64,000 bases of DNA, taken from positions 1 through 64,000 of the forward strand of contig DAOUIF010000036.1 of the NCBI GenBank assembly GCA_034423575.1. The letters are read 5' to 3'. Origin of the DNA: Bin87 sp034423575. GTDB taxonomy: Bacteria; Chloroflexota; Dehalococcoidia; Lucifugimonadales; UBA3495. Below, piece after piece: positions 40,638-48,465 of the stretch (position 1 is its first letter; each line of letters begins with the position of its first letter). The notes under the pieces are model-generated. The model was given only the letters and a program-made list of their open reading frames with translations. It did not search any database and had not been told where the DNA came from. The position numbers and the translations under genes are program-made.

Positions 40638-41693
40638 ATGTGGTCAACCATTGGCCAGGATCACCTGCTGAAGCAGATCGATGCCGGTCTGCAGGCCGGC
40701 AGACTGGCGCACGCATACCTGCTGTCGGGTCCGCCGCACGTCGGCAAGATGACGCTGGCCCTGGACCTCGCGGCGGCCGTAAATTGCGCGGCGCTGGCTG
40801 GCAAACAAGCCGGATCAATGTTCGCGGCACCGGGCGATTCGCAGGGACCGTGCGGCTACTGTGATCCCTGCGTTCGGATCCGGCGTGGCGTGTTTGCGGA
40901 CCTGAAGGTCGTCGCGGTGGGCGGCGACCCAAGAGTTGCCACCCGAATCAGCATCGAGCAGGTGCGCGACGCCGAAAGCTTTCTAGCCGTCACCCCGGTC
41001 GAGGGCTCATGGAAGGTGGTGATCTTCGACGGCGCTGAGACTCTGTCGGCGGGGCAGAGCGAGCCCGCCAACGCGCTGCTGAAGACGCTGGAGGAACCCC
41101 CGGCGCAATCCCTGTTGCTACTCCTGACTACCAACGAGGACGCGATCCTGCCTACCATCCGATCTCGGTGTCGTATCTTGCCCTTGCGCCCTATGCCCGG
41201 AGATGCGTTGAGCGACTTCCTCGCAAGCGACCGAAGTGTCGAACCCGGTACGGCTCGTCGACTGGCCCGCCTGGCGCGCGGTTGCCCGGGTTGGGCGATC
41301 AGTGCCCTCGACGACCCAGAGCGGCTAGATGCATACCGGGAGCAACTGGCGCAAGTCGCGGCGATTGCCTCATCGCCGTTGGACGTCCGATTCGACTACG
41401 CTAACACCCTCGCCGGCGGCTTTTCCGGAGACCGAGAATCGGTGCGGCAGGAATTGTACGTCTGGCAGCGTTGGTGGCGCGACGTCCTGCTCACCAAAGA
41501 GGGCCTGCCCGAACGTGTCCACAACGATGATCGCCCCGAAGAACTGAACGCCCACGCCGAGGTCACCACGACAGCCGACGTCGTCGCCTTCGTCGCCAGC
41601 ATCAACGAAACCCTCGGCGCGCTGAATGCCAACGTCAACCCGCGGCTGGCGTTGGAATACATGATGCTGGCGGTTCCCGACGGCGTGTCGTGA
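40638..41693 (+). CDS. holB: DNA polymerase III delta-prime subunit
   Basis: 351 residues from ATG 40638. Clamp-loader AAA+ fold: GQDHLLKQIDAGLQAGRLAHAYLLSGPPHVGKMTLALDLA (Walker A GPPHVGK), zinc-binding CGYCDPC, ADLKVV, VVIFDGAETLS (Walker B-like), NALLKTLEEPP and LLLTTNEDAILPTIRSRCRIL (sensor 1 and Arg finger, SRC). It loads the sliding clamp within the replicase complex. The unusual element is the longer stretch between Walker A and the zinc site. Downstream of lysA and convergent with the Smr gene. Confidence 0.92.
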   Translation: MWSTIGQDHLLKQIDAGLQAGRLAHAYLLSGPPHVGKMTLALDLAAAVNCAALAGKQAGSMFAAPGDSQGPCGYCDPCVRIRRGVFADLKVVAVGGDPRVATRISIEQVRDAESFLAVTPVEGSWKVVIFDGAETLSAGQSEPANALLKTLEEPPAQSLLLLLTTNEDAILPTIRSRCRILPLRPMPGDALSDFLASDRSVEPGTARRLARLARGCPGWAISALDDPERLDAYREQLAQVAAIASSPLDVRFDYANTLAGGFSGDRESVRQELYVWQRWWRDVLLTKEGLPERVHNDDRPEELNAHAEVTTTADVVAFVASINETLGALNANVNPRLALEYMMLAVPDGVS

Positions 41694-41706
41694 TTCGACC
41701 GAGGGC

Positions 41707-42162
41707 CTAGACCGCTTCGTACGCCTTGTTGCGTCCCTTGTTGACCGTGCGGAGCCGTCCCTGCATCTCGAGGCTGCGGATGGCCTGCATCACGGTGGGA
41801 TCGCCGTGGCGCCGGAATTTGCCGGTGATCTTGCTTCGAGTCCGGGCGGTCGCGCAGTATTCCAGAACTTGTTCGGCCAGGAGGTCTCTCACCTCGGGCA
41901 GGGGCTGAATGGGCAGGACGATGGTGTGTCCGGGATTGCCGTTGGCCTCTTCGCCCGGTTGGAATTCCAGGCGATCGCTGTGGGCTCTGAGGAACGAGCG
42001 GATGCGTCGTCGCAGCGATCCTCCGGTCCCCGTGGAGCCGTACCCGTGCACCACCTCAAGGAGCTCTGAGGGCGGGCCGGCAGCCAGCAACCGATTGTAA
42101 GCGGCTATCAGCTCCGCCAGAGATTCTGGCCAGGTCCTTCCGTGGAGGTCGATACTTGCCAT
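41707..42162 (-). CDS. Smr-domain protein with C-terminal winged-helix-like segment
   Basis: 151 residues. It starts with IDLHGRTWPESLAELIAAYN, the DLHG motif, then LEVVHGYGSTGTGGSLRRRIRSFL, the HGxGxG motif: a MutS2-type Smr nuclease/RNA-binding domain of about 85 residues. The last 60 residues (VRDLLAEQVLEYC...VMQAIRSLEMQGRLRTV) look like a winged helix. Smr domains nick or bind nucleic acids, with roles in ribosome rescue and recombination. It begins 6 bases after the HNH gene stop, same strand. Confidence 0.82.
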   Translation of the reverse strand: MASIDLHGRTWPESLAELIAAYNRLLAAGPPSELLEVVHGYGSTGTGGSLRRRIRSFLRAHSDRLEFQPGEEANGNPGHTIVLPIQPLPEVRDLLAEQVLEYCATARTRSKITGKFRRHGDPTVMQAIRSLEMQGRLRTVNKGRNKAYEAV

Positions 42163-42168
42163 CGAGCG

Positions 42169-42897
42169 TCAGTCAGCCACCGCCATCAGCGCCGGCTCGC
42201 TTTCGCTTCCGTTGCGCGACCTGCCGGCCGCCTGCCATGGGATGTACTGCTTCCACTCTTCCAGGATCGTGCGGTTTTCGAGGATGCGGTAGGGATTGGG
42301 CTGCGGGGCAGTTGGCGCCCGGCGCAGCTTCATATTGGCCTCTTCCGGAGTGCGACCTGCTTTGGCGAGGTTGCAACGACCGCAAGCGGCCACAACGTTA
42401 TCCCAGGTGTGGGGGCCATGCTGCCGGCGGGGCACCACGTGGTCGAGCGTAAGCTGTTGGGAGCGCTTGCCGCAGTATTGGCAGGTGTAATGGTCCCGCA
42501 AGAACACTTCTTTCTTGGACAGGCGGCGCGGCGCGAACGGTCGCTTGACCAGGTACACCAGCCGTATGATCGACGGAGCGTCCAGCGATGCGCTGTAAGT
42601 GCGAATCCGGGACGCCTCGGCCCTCTGTTCCAGGAGCTCGGCCTTGCCCTTGGCGACAAGCACGATTGCCCGACGAACCGTGCAGACGTTGACCGGAACG
42701 TAGTTCAGGTTCAACACCAACACCGGGGCGGTGAGGCGACCCGGAATCGGAGCCCCTTTGCGTTGATCTTCCTCCGAAACTGGAGCGACGTCTGCCTTGC
42801 CGGGATTGCGACCCGAACCGTTGGCGCTGGGTTGTCGACCATTGTTCCGGTTTCTGGCCGCACCCTTTTTTCGACCCGGTCGTCCCCGGCTTGCCAT
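42169..42897 (-). CDS. HNH endonuclease
   Basis: 242 residues from ATG 42897, with GAGG upstream; an in-frame ATG at 42978 is excluded because it lies inside the -10 box at 42977-42982. The first 50 residues are basic and low-complexity (ASRGRPGRKKGAARNRNNGR), a possible nucleic-acid contact. The middle has VLVLNLNYVPVNVCTVRRAI. The catalytic core is RDHYTCQYCG, LTLDHVVPRRQHGPHTWDN, AACGRCNLAKAGRTPEEA: two zinc CxxC and the DH-x13-N HNH arrangement. Family members cleave DNA; a phage-defence or repair role is possible but not shown. Confidence 0.88.
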   Translation of the reverse strand: MASRGRPGRKKGAARNRNNGRQPSANGSGRNPGKADVAPVSEEDQRKGAPIPGRLTAPVLVLNLNYVPVNVCTVRRAIVLVAKGKAELLEQRAEASRIRTYSASLDAPSIIRLVYLVKRPFAPRRLSKKEVFLRDHYTCQYCGKRSQQLTLDHVVPRRQHGPHTWDNVVAACGRCNLAKAGRTPEEANMKLRRAPTAPQPNPYRILENRTILEEWKQYIPWQAAGRSRNGSESEPALMAVAD

Positions 42898-42976
42898 CTG
42901 CCAACCTCTTTGCAGGTAGCGCTTTCGCTGCCGCGTCGTGCCGAAACGATTATTCGCTAATGATATTACTGCACTC

Positions 42977-43005
42977 ATTATAACGCCGATTTCCACAATC
43001 CGACA
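42977..43005 (-). promoter_or_regulatory. promoter of the HNH-Smr operon
   Basis: Consensus -10 TATAAT (complement of 42977-42982) with a weak -35 TGTCGG (complement of 43000-43005) at 17 bp. It places the start of transcription near 42970 and supports the CDS start at 42897. Confidence 0.45.
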
Positions 43006-43226
43006 CCGGGGTCGTCACCCTAGTCGTCGCGCTACCCACCCCGCGCGTTACCGGATCGCAATCAGCCCGTGGCATCCGAAAAGACGTGTGAGGCGACCCG
43101 GTGCTCCGACTGGAGGTCCGGGATTCCCTCGCATCCTCGGGAAAATCTCCCCCTGTGGTAAACTGGCCGCCGATTTTAGGCTCGAGCGTTACCGGCCGCA
43201 GTGTAGCGCTCCAGGACAAGACTGGA

Positions 43227-45284
43227 ATGGTTCCCCCCGATTCGCTTTTTGGCGGCATCCCCGTATGGGTTGGCGTCTACGTTCTAACAGCCCTCACGCT
43301 TGGCGTTGCCGGATATGTCGTGTACCACCGCGTATTCCGGCTGGTACTGCAGGGCCTTCCGGTCGCCCGGTTCGACAGGCCGATGACCCGGCTGTTGGGA
43401 GCAGCAGGGATCGTCCTGGGGCAGCGCAAGGTGCTGCAACGGGTGGGCCGATTGGACCCGCGCTCGAGGAGCATAGATCTGGCCGGATTGGGGCACGCCG
43501 CCATCTTCTGGGGCTTCTTGTCATTCAGCTTGTCGTACCTGGTCTTCATTTTCGGCGGGTCCATCTGGCATCCGCTGGGAGAGACCATACTCACCAGGAC
43601 CGGGGTGCTGGTCTACAGCATCTACTTGGATATCTTCGCGGCGGTCATCCTGGTTGCGCTCAGTTGGGCACTGTTCCGCCGTTGGATCGCCCAGCCCCAC
43701 CGGCTGAGTTTTGACTTAACGCGCAAAGGCGAGTCGGTGGTCATCGTCGGACTGACCGCTGGCCTGATGGTCGCGACCTTGCTGGTGCACTCCTTCTACG
43801 TGGCGTCCGGCGGGGCAGGTCCAGAGGCTCGCGTATTCATCGGCGCGGCTATCGGCAATTGGTTCAGTGGTATGGGAATGTCGCCAGCCACCGCCGGCGC
43901 GCTCCAGGCGATCTTCTGGTGGGTGCACCTGCTAATCGTACTTGGCTTTGGGCTCTACGTCCCCTTCTCCAAGCACATCCACATGGTAGCCGCTCCGCTG
44001 AACGCCTTCTTCCGGAACTTGGAGCCCCGGGGCACTTTGGCAACCATGGACCTGGAAACCGTCGAGCGGTTCGGGGCGTCGCGGGTGCAGGACTTCACCT
44101 GGAAAGAGCTGCTGGACGGATACGCGTGCGCGGTATGCGGCAGGTGCACCGACGCCTGTCCCGCGCACACCACGGGCAAGGTGCTCTCGCCCATGCACAT
44201 CGTGGAGAACCTCAAGGAGCACATGATCGCCATCGGGCACCAAGGCGCGCGCAACGCTGAGCATGTGGAGCCCATGCCACTGATCGACGGCGCGATCCCC
44301 GAGCAAGCGGTGTGGGACTGCGTATCTTGCGGGGCGTGCATGGAGGAATGCCCCGTCGTGGTCGAGCATGTCCCCACCATCATCGACATGCGCCGCAGCC
44401 TGGTGCTGGAGGAATCGCGCATACCCGAGACGGGCATGAACGCCCTGTTGAGCTTGGAGCAGCGTGGACACCCGTGGCGTGGCACGACCTTTGCCCGCAC
44501 CGACTGGGCGGAAGGCCTGGGCGTCCCAACCATGGCGGAAAAACCCGACGCCGAGGTGCTTTTCTGGGTTGGCTGCACGGGCGCTCTGGAACAACGCAGT
44601 CAGGGCGTCGCGCGTTCGATGGTCAAGGTGCTGAAGTCGGCGGGCGTGGATTTCGCCATCCTGGGAGACGAAGAGAGCTGCACCGGCGACCCGGCCCGGC
44701 GCATGGGCAACGAGTACCTGTTCCAGATCATGGCGCAGCAAAACGTAGAAGTGATGAACAGTTACGATGTGAAGACCGTTGTCACCATCTGCCCGCACTG
44801 TTTCAACACCATGAAGAACGAGTATCCACAGTTCGGCGGCGACTACGAGGTGCTGCACTACAGCCAATTCGTGGACGGGCTTATTCGAGACGGCAGGATC
44901 AAGCCGGTCAAGATGATGGACGTGTCGGTGGCCTACCACGACTCGTGCTACCTGGGCCGTCACAACGGGGTTTACGACGAGCCGCGCAACGTGGCCAAAG
45001 CCATCCCCGGACTGAAACTGTTGGAGATGGCGCCCCGATGCCGGGAGCGCGGCTTCTGCTGTGGCGCCGGTGGCGGCCACATGTGGATCGAGGAGAGCCA
45101 GGGCGAACGCATCAACCACGCGCGCACCGACCACTTCCTTGAGACCCAGGCCGACACGGTGGGCGTGTCCTGCCCGTTCTGTCTGCAGATGATGACCGAG
45201 GGCATCCAATCCAAAGGACACGCCGAGAGCAAGGACGCGCGCGACGTGCTGGAAATACTGGCCGACAGCCTGGGCGACGATTAG
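43227..45284 (+). CDS. heterodisulfide-reductase-like Fe-S membrane protein (HdrD / NarI-like fusion)
   Basis: 685 residues from ATG 43227. Residues 1-260 hold about six membrane helices resembling a nitrate-reductase gamma-type cytochrome b domain (WVGVYVLTALTLGVAGYVV; GHAAIFWGFLSFSLSYLVFIF). Two 4Fe-4S motifs follow (CAVCGRCTDACP; CVSCGACMEECP). Then come two CCG domains: CTGALEQRSQ, CPHCFNTMKNEYP, HDSCYLGRHNG and GFCCGAGGG. The CCG cysteines usually bind a noncubane cluster. It likely transfers electrons between the quinone pool and a thiol or other donor. No HdrA/C or dehydrogenase subunit is adjacent. Confidence 0.87.
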   Translation: MVPPDSLFGGIPVWVGVYVLTALTLGVAGYVVYHRVFRLVLQGLPVARFDRPMTRLLGAAGIVLGQRKVLQRVGRLDPRSRSIDLAGLGHAAIFWGFLSFSLSYLVFIFGGSIWHPLGETILTRTGVLVYSIYLDIFAAVILVALSWALFRRWIAQPHRLSFDLTRKGESVVIVGLTAGLMVATLLVHSFYVASGGAGPEARVFIGAAIGNWFSGMGMSPATAGALQAIFWWVHLLIVLGFGLYVPFSKHIHMVAAPLNAFFRNLEPRGTLATMDLETVERFGASRVQDFTWKELLDGYACAVCGRCTDACPAHTTGKVLSPMHIVENLKEHMIAIGHQGARNAEHVEPMPLIDGAIPEQAVWDCVSCGACMEECPVVVEHVPTIIDMRRSLVLEESRIPETGMNALLSLEQRGHPWRGTTFARTDWAEGLGVPTMAEKPDAEVLFWVGCTGALEQRSQGVARSMVKVLKSAGVDFAILGDEESCTGDPARRMGNEYLFQIMAQQNVEVMNSYDVKTVVTICPHCFNTMKNEYPQFGGDYEVLHYSQFVDGLIRDGRIKPVKMMDVSVAYHDSCYLGRHNGVYDEPRNVAKAIPGLKLLEMAPRCRERGFCCGAGGGHMWIEESQGERINHARTDHFLETQADTVGVSCPFCLQMMTEGIQSKGHAESKDARDVLEILADSLGDD

Positions 45285-45463
45285 TTGGTCGGCTGACAAT
45301 ATCAACGGTCTCCGGTCACGTCGGGCCGGTCTTTCCGCTTCAAAGTCCACCGTCAGTCCCCGCGTCGTATGGATCGTTGCACGACCCGAGGTCATCTGTG
45401 GTGATCGACCGTTTCGATATGGCACGGGACCAGTTCAAGTTTCGTTTGCAGGGATGTTGAACC

Positions 45464-46264
45464 ATGTTCATGGACATTATGGAACGTCGGTTGCTTTTTC
45501 AACCCCAACCGGTATCCGACGCCCTGCCGACGGACCTGGGATTGGAATTCGAAGAGACGTGGTGTCAGTCGGAACGCGGCCATCAGTTGCAGTGCTGGTT
45601 TGTGCCCGGGGACCGTCGCACCGACCTGACCTGGATGTGGTTTGGCGGGGCAGGCGGCAATTTGAGCCTCCGGGTTGGCGAGTTTGCTGCGGTGCGGAAA
45701 CACACCGGCGCAAATATTTTCGGGTTCGATTACCGAGGTTTCGGCAACAGCCGGGGAAAAGCAACCGTGCGTAACACCGCCGCCGATGCGCGGGCTGCTC
45801 TGGCTCATCTTCAGCGAACCTATGGATCTGATCGAGCTAACACCCTGTTCATGGGGATATCGATGGGCGCCGCCGTGTCGATACGGTTGGCCGCCGAAAC
45901 CTGGTCCCCGCTGGCCATAGCCCTGGTCGCGCCCTTCGCCTCCCTGAGTGACATGGGTCGGCTGCTCTATCCTACCCTGACCTGGCGGGGACGGCTGATC
46001 GGCAATCGCTACAATTCGGCGGCTCTCGTGGATCGCATCGACTGTCCATTACTCATACTTCACGGAACGGACGACGAACTGGTGCCGCTGTCGCAGGGGC
46101 GCAAATTGTACGACGCAGCTCGGGGGCCAAAACGGCTGCTCACCATCAATGCTGCCGGCCACATGAACGTGGGCGACTACCCTGAATTTTGGGAAGGGTT
46201 GTGTGCCTGGATGGACGAGTCGGTCTTGATCGATCGGGACCCTGGCTCGACCCGCCGGGCTTAA
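45464..46264 (+). CDS. alpha/beta-fold hydrolase (serine aminopeptidase-like)
   Basis: 266 residues from ATG 45464. Alpha/beta hydrolase features: WFVPGDRRTDLTWMWFGGAGGN (oxyanion region), IFGFDYRGFGNSRGKATVRN, nucleophile GISMGAAV (Ser near residue 133), acidic residue in LLILHGTDDELVPLSQGR, and INAAGHMNVGDYPEF with the catalytic His. The layout resembles the YqkD/BEM46-type hydrolases. Substrate unknown. It ends about 100 bases before the SelW-like gene, which has its own promoter. Confidence 0.85.
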   Translation: MFMDIMERRLLFQPQPVSDALPTDLGLEFEETWCQSERGHQLQCWFVPGDRRTDLTWMWFGGAGGNLSLRVGEFAAVRKHTGANIFGFDYRGFGNSRGKATVRNTAADARAALAHLQRTYGSDRANTLFMGISMGAAVSIRLAAETWSPLAIALVAPFASLSDMGRLLYPTLTWRGRLIGNRYNSAALVDRIDCPLLILHGTDDELVPLSQGRKLYDAARGPKRLLTINAAGHMNVGDYPEFWEGLCAWMDESVLIDRDPGSTRRA

Positions 46265-46291
46265 TCTCCCGCTTTGTTCCCCGGTCCGACA

Positions 46292-46320
46292 TTGCGTTGC
46301 CCGGAGGATTGGCCTATCAT
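46292..46320 (+). promoter_or_regulatory. promoter of the SelW-like selenoprotein gene
   Basis: TTGCGT (46292-46297), 17-bp spacer, TATCAT (46315-46320). About 40 bases of leader before ATG 46368. The -10 box is a good match; the -35 is moderate. Confidence 0.5.
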
Positions 46321-46367
46321 CCGCCGCAACGGGCGTACCGCACACGGCGACGCAAGGGAGGGAAACC

Positions 46368-46637
46368 ATGGCTCAACGGCCCGACGTCAAGCGCATGGAA
46401 ATCGAAATCGTTTACTGTTGGGATTGAGGACACGCCGGACGCGCGGCCTGGATGGCCAGCGAAGCATTGACCCGCACCGGCGACAACATATCGACGTTCA
46501 AACTGACCCCCGGAGATCACGGCAAGTTTGACATCCTGATCGACGGTGAATTGGTGGGCGAACACAAGCACACCCCTGATGCCCACCTGTTCCCGGACCT
46601 GCAGGACCTCATGGCGGCAATCAACGATCGGATGTAA
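46368..46637 (+). CDS. probable selenoprotein: SelW/Rdx-family protein with in-frame TGA (CxxU)
   Basis: 89 residues from ATG 46368, after AAGGGAGGG, with an in-frame TGA at codon 20 (46425-46427). MEIEIVY-C-W-D-U-GHAGRAAWMASEAL is the Rdx/SelW start: a beta strand, then CxxC or CxxU, then a helix. Downstream, FKLTPGDHGKFDILIDGELVGEHKH and FPDLQDLMAAINDRM match the rest of this thioredoxin-like fold. Cys17 and Sec20 form the redox pair. Family length is ~90, as here. A hairpin begins 14 bases after the TGA. A terminator follows. A standard caller would give only a 61-residue tail. Confidence 0.78.
46442..46461 (+). promoter_or_regulatory. putative bacterial SECIS element of the SelW-like gene
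   Basis: CGC-GGCC (46442-46448), 5-base loop TGGAT, GGCC-A-GCG (46454-46461): a 7-bp stem with one bulged A. Twenty-one bases lie between TGA and loop; G is the second loop base. Spacing and loop fit bacterial SECIS rules. Confidence 0.5.
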
Positions 46638-46654
46638 CCCGGATTTGCAATCGC

Positions 46655-46697
46655 CGCCCGGATTTCCGCATCACGCGGACGATCCGGGCGCTTTTTT
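46655..46697 (+). terminator. strong rho-independent terminator after the SelW-like gene
   Basis: CGCCCGGAT (46655-46663) pairs with ATCCGGGCG (46682-46690), extended inward by CCGC/GCGG, then C-T6 (46692-46697). Ends 4 bases before the converging DUF503 gene. Confidence 0.85.
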
Positions 46698-46701
46698 GTC
46701 C

Positions 46702-47001
46702 TTAGAACCCGCTCATCACTTCGATCTGGTAATCCAGGATCTCCAGGTCAGGGCGAACCTCGCTCACGAATTGCACCACATCGTCGATCAGCGACCTGGT
46801 CTGATCGGCGCTGACGCCAACGCAGGACACGGCAAGGGTCACGCTCTGCCACGCATTCCCGTCGGCTCCAGCATCCTGGGCGACCGAAACGTTGAAACGG
46901 GCCCGAATCCGCGATATCAGGCTCCGAGCAGCTTGCCTTCGGGTCTTCAGGCTGCGACTTTCGGGCACGCGGAGACTTATGTGGGCCACGGCGACGTGCA
47001 T
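46702..47001 (-). CDS. DUF503 family protein
   Basis: 99 residues. MHVAVAHISLRVPESRSLKT, then KTRRQAARSLISRIRARFNVSVAQ and DVVQFVSEVRPDLEILDYQIEV match DUF503, a small ferredoxin-like-fold family often near translation genes such as rbfA and infB. Its role is not established. Here it converges on the SelW-like gene and is divergent from rex. Confidence 0.85.
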   Translation of the reverse strand: MHVAVAHISLRVPESRSLKTRRQAARSLISRIRARFNVSVAQDAGADGNAWQSVTLAVSCVGVSADQTRSLIDDVVQFVSEVRPDLEILDYQIEVMSGF

Positions 47002-47146
47002 GGATCGATTACCAGGGCGGGGCGTCGTGAAAATGACGGCAGGGTGTAATTGGGCCGTCGCTGACGTTTGAGATTTGCCAGAAGCGTGCGGCCAACGGCG
47101 ACAAACACGGGCGTCTAACGATCATTCGCACCCGCAGGCGCCGGTA

Positions 47147-47175
47147 TTGACGATGAATAAGTGTAGGGATAGATT
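47147..47175 (+). promoter_or_regulatory. possible promoter of rex
   Basis: TTGACG (47147-47152), 17-bp spacer, TAGATT (47170-47175), leaving about 140 bases to ATG 47317. The region 47050-47316 has no gene, and no clear Rex operator (TTGTGAA-n6-TTCACAA) is visible. Confidence 0.4.
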
Positions 47176-47316
47176 ATGATTGAACGCCTGATGGCATAGA
47201 AACAATTTACCGTATGCTCCCGGCTTACGTAAATCCGCTGAGAATATTTCAGCCACTGGAAATAAAACACAACACGAGCGATGTCATCCCTTTCAGGCGG
47301 ACCAGGGACCAGTCCT

Positions 47317-47985
47317 ATGACGGCCATACCCCCCGGTGAAGTCCCCGAGGTGGTCATTTCCAGGTTGCCTCAATACGTTCGTATCCTCTCGCAACTGCTG
47401 GACTCGGGCGGCGAGGTGACCAATTCTCAACAGTTGGGCGAGCAGTTGCAGGTTACTCCGGCCCAGATTCGCAAGGATCTATCCTACTTCGGCAGGTTCG
47501 GGAAGCAGGGCCGAGGCTACGTCGTGCGCGACCTGTTGCGGGAACTCAAACAGATCCTGGGCCTGAACTCGGAATGGAACGTGGCTGTCGTCGGCGTGGG
47601 CCGGCTGGGGAACGCCATCCTGAACTACCCCGGCTTCAATCCCGACGGGTTCCACCTGGTGGCGGCGTTCGACAACAACTTGGCCAACGTGGGCCGTGAG
47701 GTCGGCGGCGTATCCGTTCAACCGATGGTCGAGATGGCGCAGACGGTCGCCGAACGAGACATCAGCATCGCCATTGTCGCCGTTCCCAGCGCACACACGC
47801 AGACCGTCATCGACCAACTGGTGGGATGCGGGGTGCGGGCGATCCTGAATTACGCGCCCATCAACGCCCAAGTCCCAGACGGTATCCGGGTGCGCAACAT
47901 CGACCCGGTGTTGGCCCTCCAGTCGATGACCTACTACCTTACCGAAGGTGGTCCCTGGGCCAACGGCTCCGCGCCGGCGGGCTGA
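47317..47985 (+). CDS. rex: redox-sensing transcriptional repressor Rex
   Basis: 222 residues from ATG 47317, preferred over the in-frame ATG at 47281 because AGGGA lies at good distance upstream. N-terminal winged helix (RLPQYVRILSQLLDSGGEVT; QLQVTPAQIRKDLSYFGRFGKQGRGY) and a Rossmann domain (VAVVGVGRLGNAILNYPGF), with IAIVAVPSAHTQTVIDQLVGCGVRAILNYAP at the dimer-swapping end. It senses NADH/NAD+ and represses respiratory or fermentation genes. It converges on the ATP synthase operon with a 2-base gap. Confidence 0.95.
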   Translation: MTAIPPGEVPEVVISRLPQYVRILSQLLDSGGEVTNSQQLGEQLQVTPAQIRKDLSYFGRFGKQGRGYVVRDLLRELKQILGLNSEWNVAVVGVGRLGNAILNYPGFNPDGFHLVAAFDNNLANVGREVGGVSVQPMVEMAQTVAERDISIAIVAVPSAHTQTVIDQLVGCGVRAILNYAPINAQVPDGIRVRNIDPVLALQSMTYYLTEGGPWANGSAPAG

Positions 47986-47987
47986 AG

Positions 47988-48428
47988 CTACTGCTGGGAC
48001 TGCCGCGCCAGCGAGCGGTGCGGGGCAGAGCGGCGCCGCCGCGCCACGGTTACGCGGACCTGGGCCCGCCGCAAGGACGCCACGGCCTGCTCCAGTTCGA
48101 TATCAGACTCCCGGCTCGCGATGCGTTCCTGCGCTCGCGCCAACGCTTCTTGCGCCCGGGCCTCGTCGATTTCGTCCACGTCCTCGGCGGCGTCGGCGAG
48201 GACGATCACCTGATTGCCCAGCACCTCCAGGTACCCGCCGGAGAGAGCGAGGTAGCTTTCATCGCCGCCGGCTCGGACGAGTAGCTCGCCCGGCTGCAGC
48301 ACCGTCATCAGCGGGGCATGGTTGGGCAGAATGCCCAGTTGCCCGGCCACACCCGGCGCGACCAGTGCGTCCACCTCTCCGGAGAACACCTCGCGTTCAG
48401 CGGTGATGATTTGCAACTGCATCGGCAT
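47988..48428 (-). CDS. atpC: F0F1 ATP synthase epsilon subunit
   Basis: 146 residues. MPMQLQIITAEREVFSGEVDALVAPGVAGQLGILPNHAPLMTVLQPGEL is the characteristic N-terminal beta sandwich, and EARAQEALARAQERIAS the C-terminal helical hairpin that can inhibit ATP hydrolysis. A short Arg/Gln-rich tail (RRRRSAPHRSLARQSQQ) is unusual. Last gene of the operon, 37 bases after atpD. Confidence 0.94.
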   Translation of the reverse strand: MPMQLQIITAEREVFSGEVDALVAPGVAGQLGILPNHAPLMTVLQPGELLVRAGGDESYLALSGGYLEVLGNQVIVLADAAEDVDEIDEARAQEALARAQERIASRESDIELEQAVASLRRAQVRVTVARRRRSAPHRSLARQSQQ

Positions 48429-48465
48429 CGGGACGAGCTCCTATCGATTCACGACTTCCGGAAGA

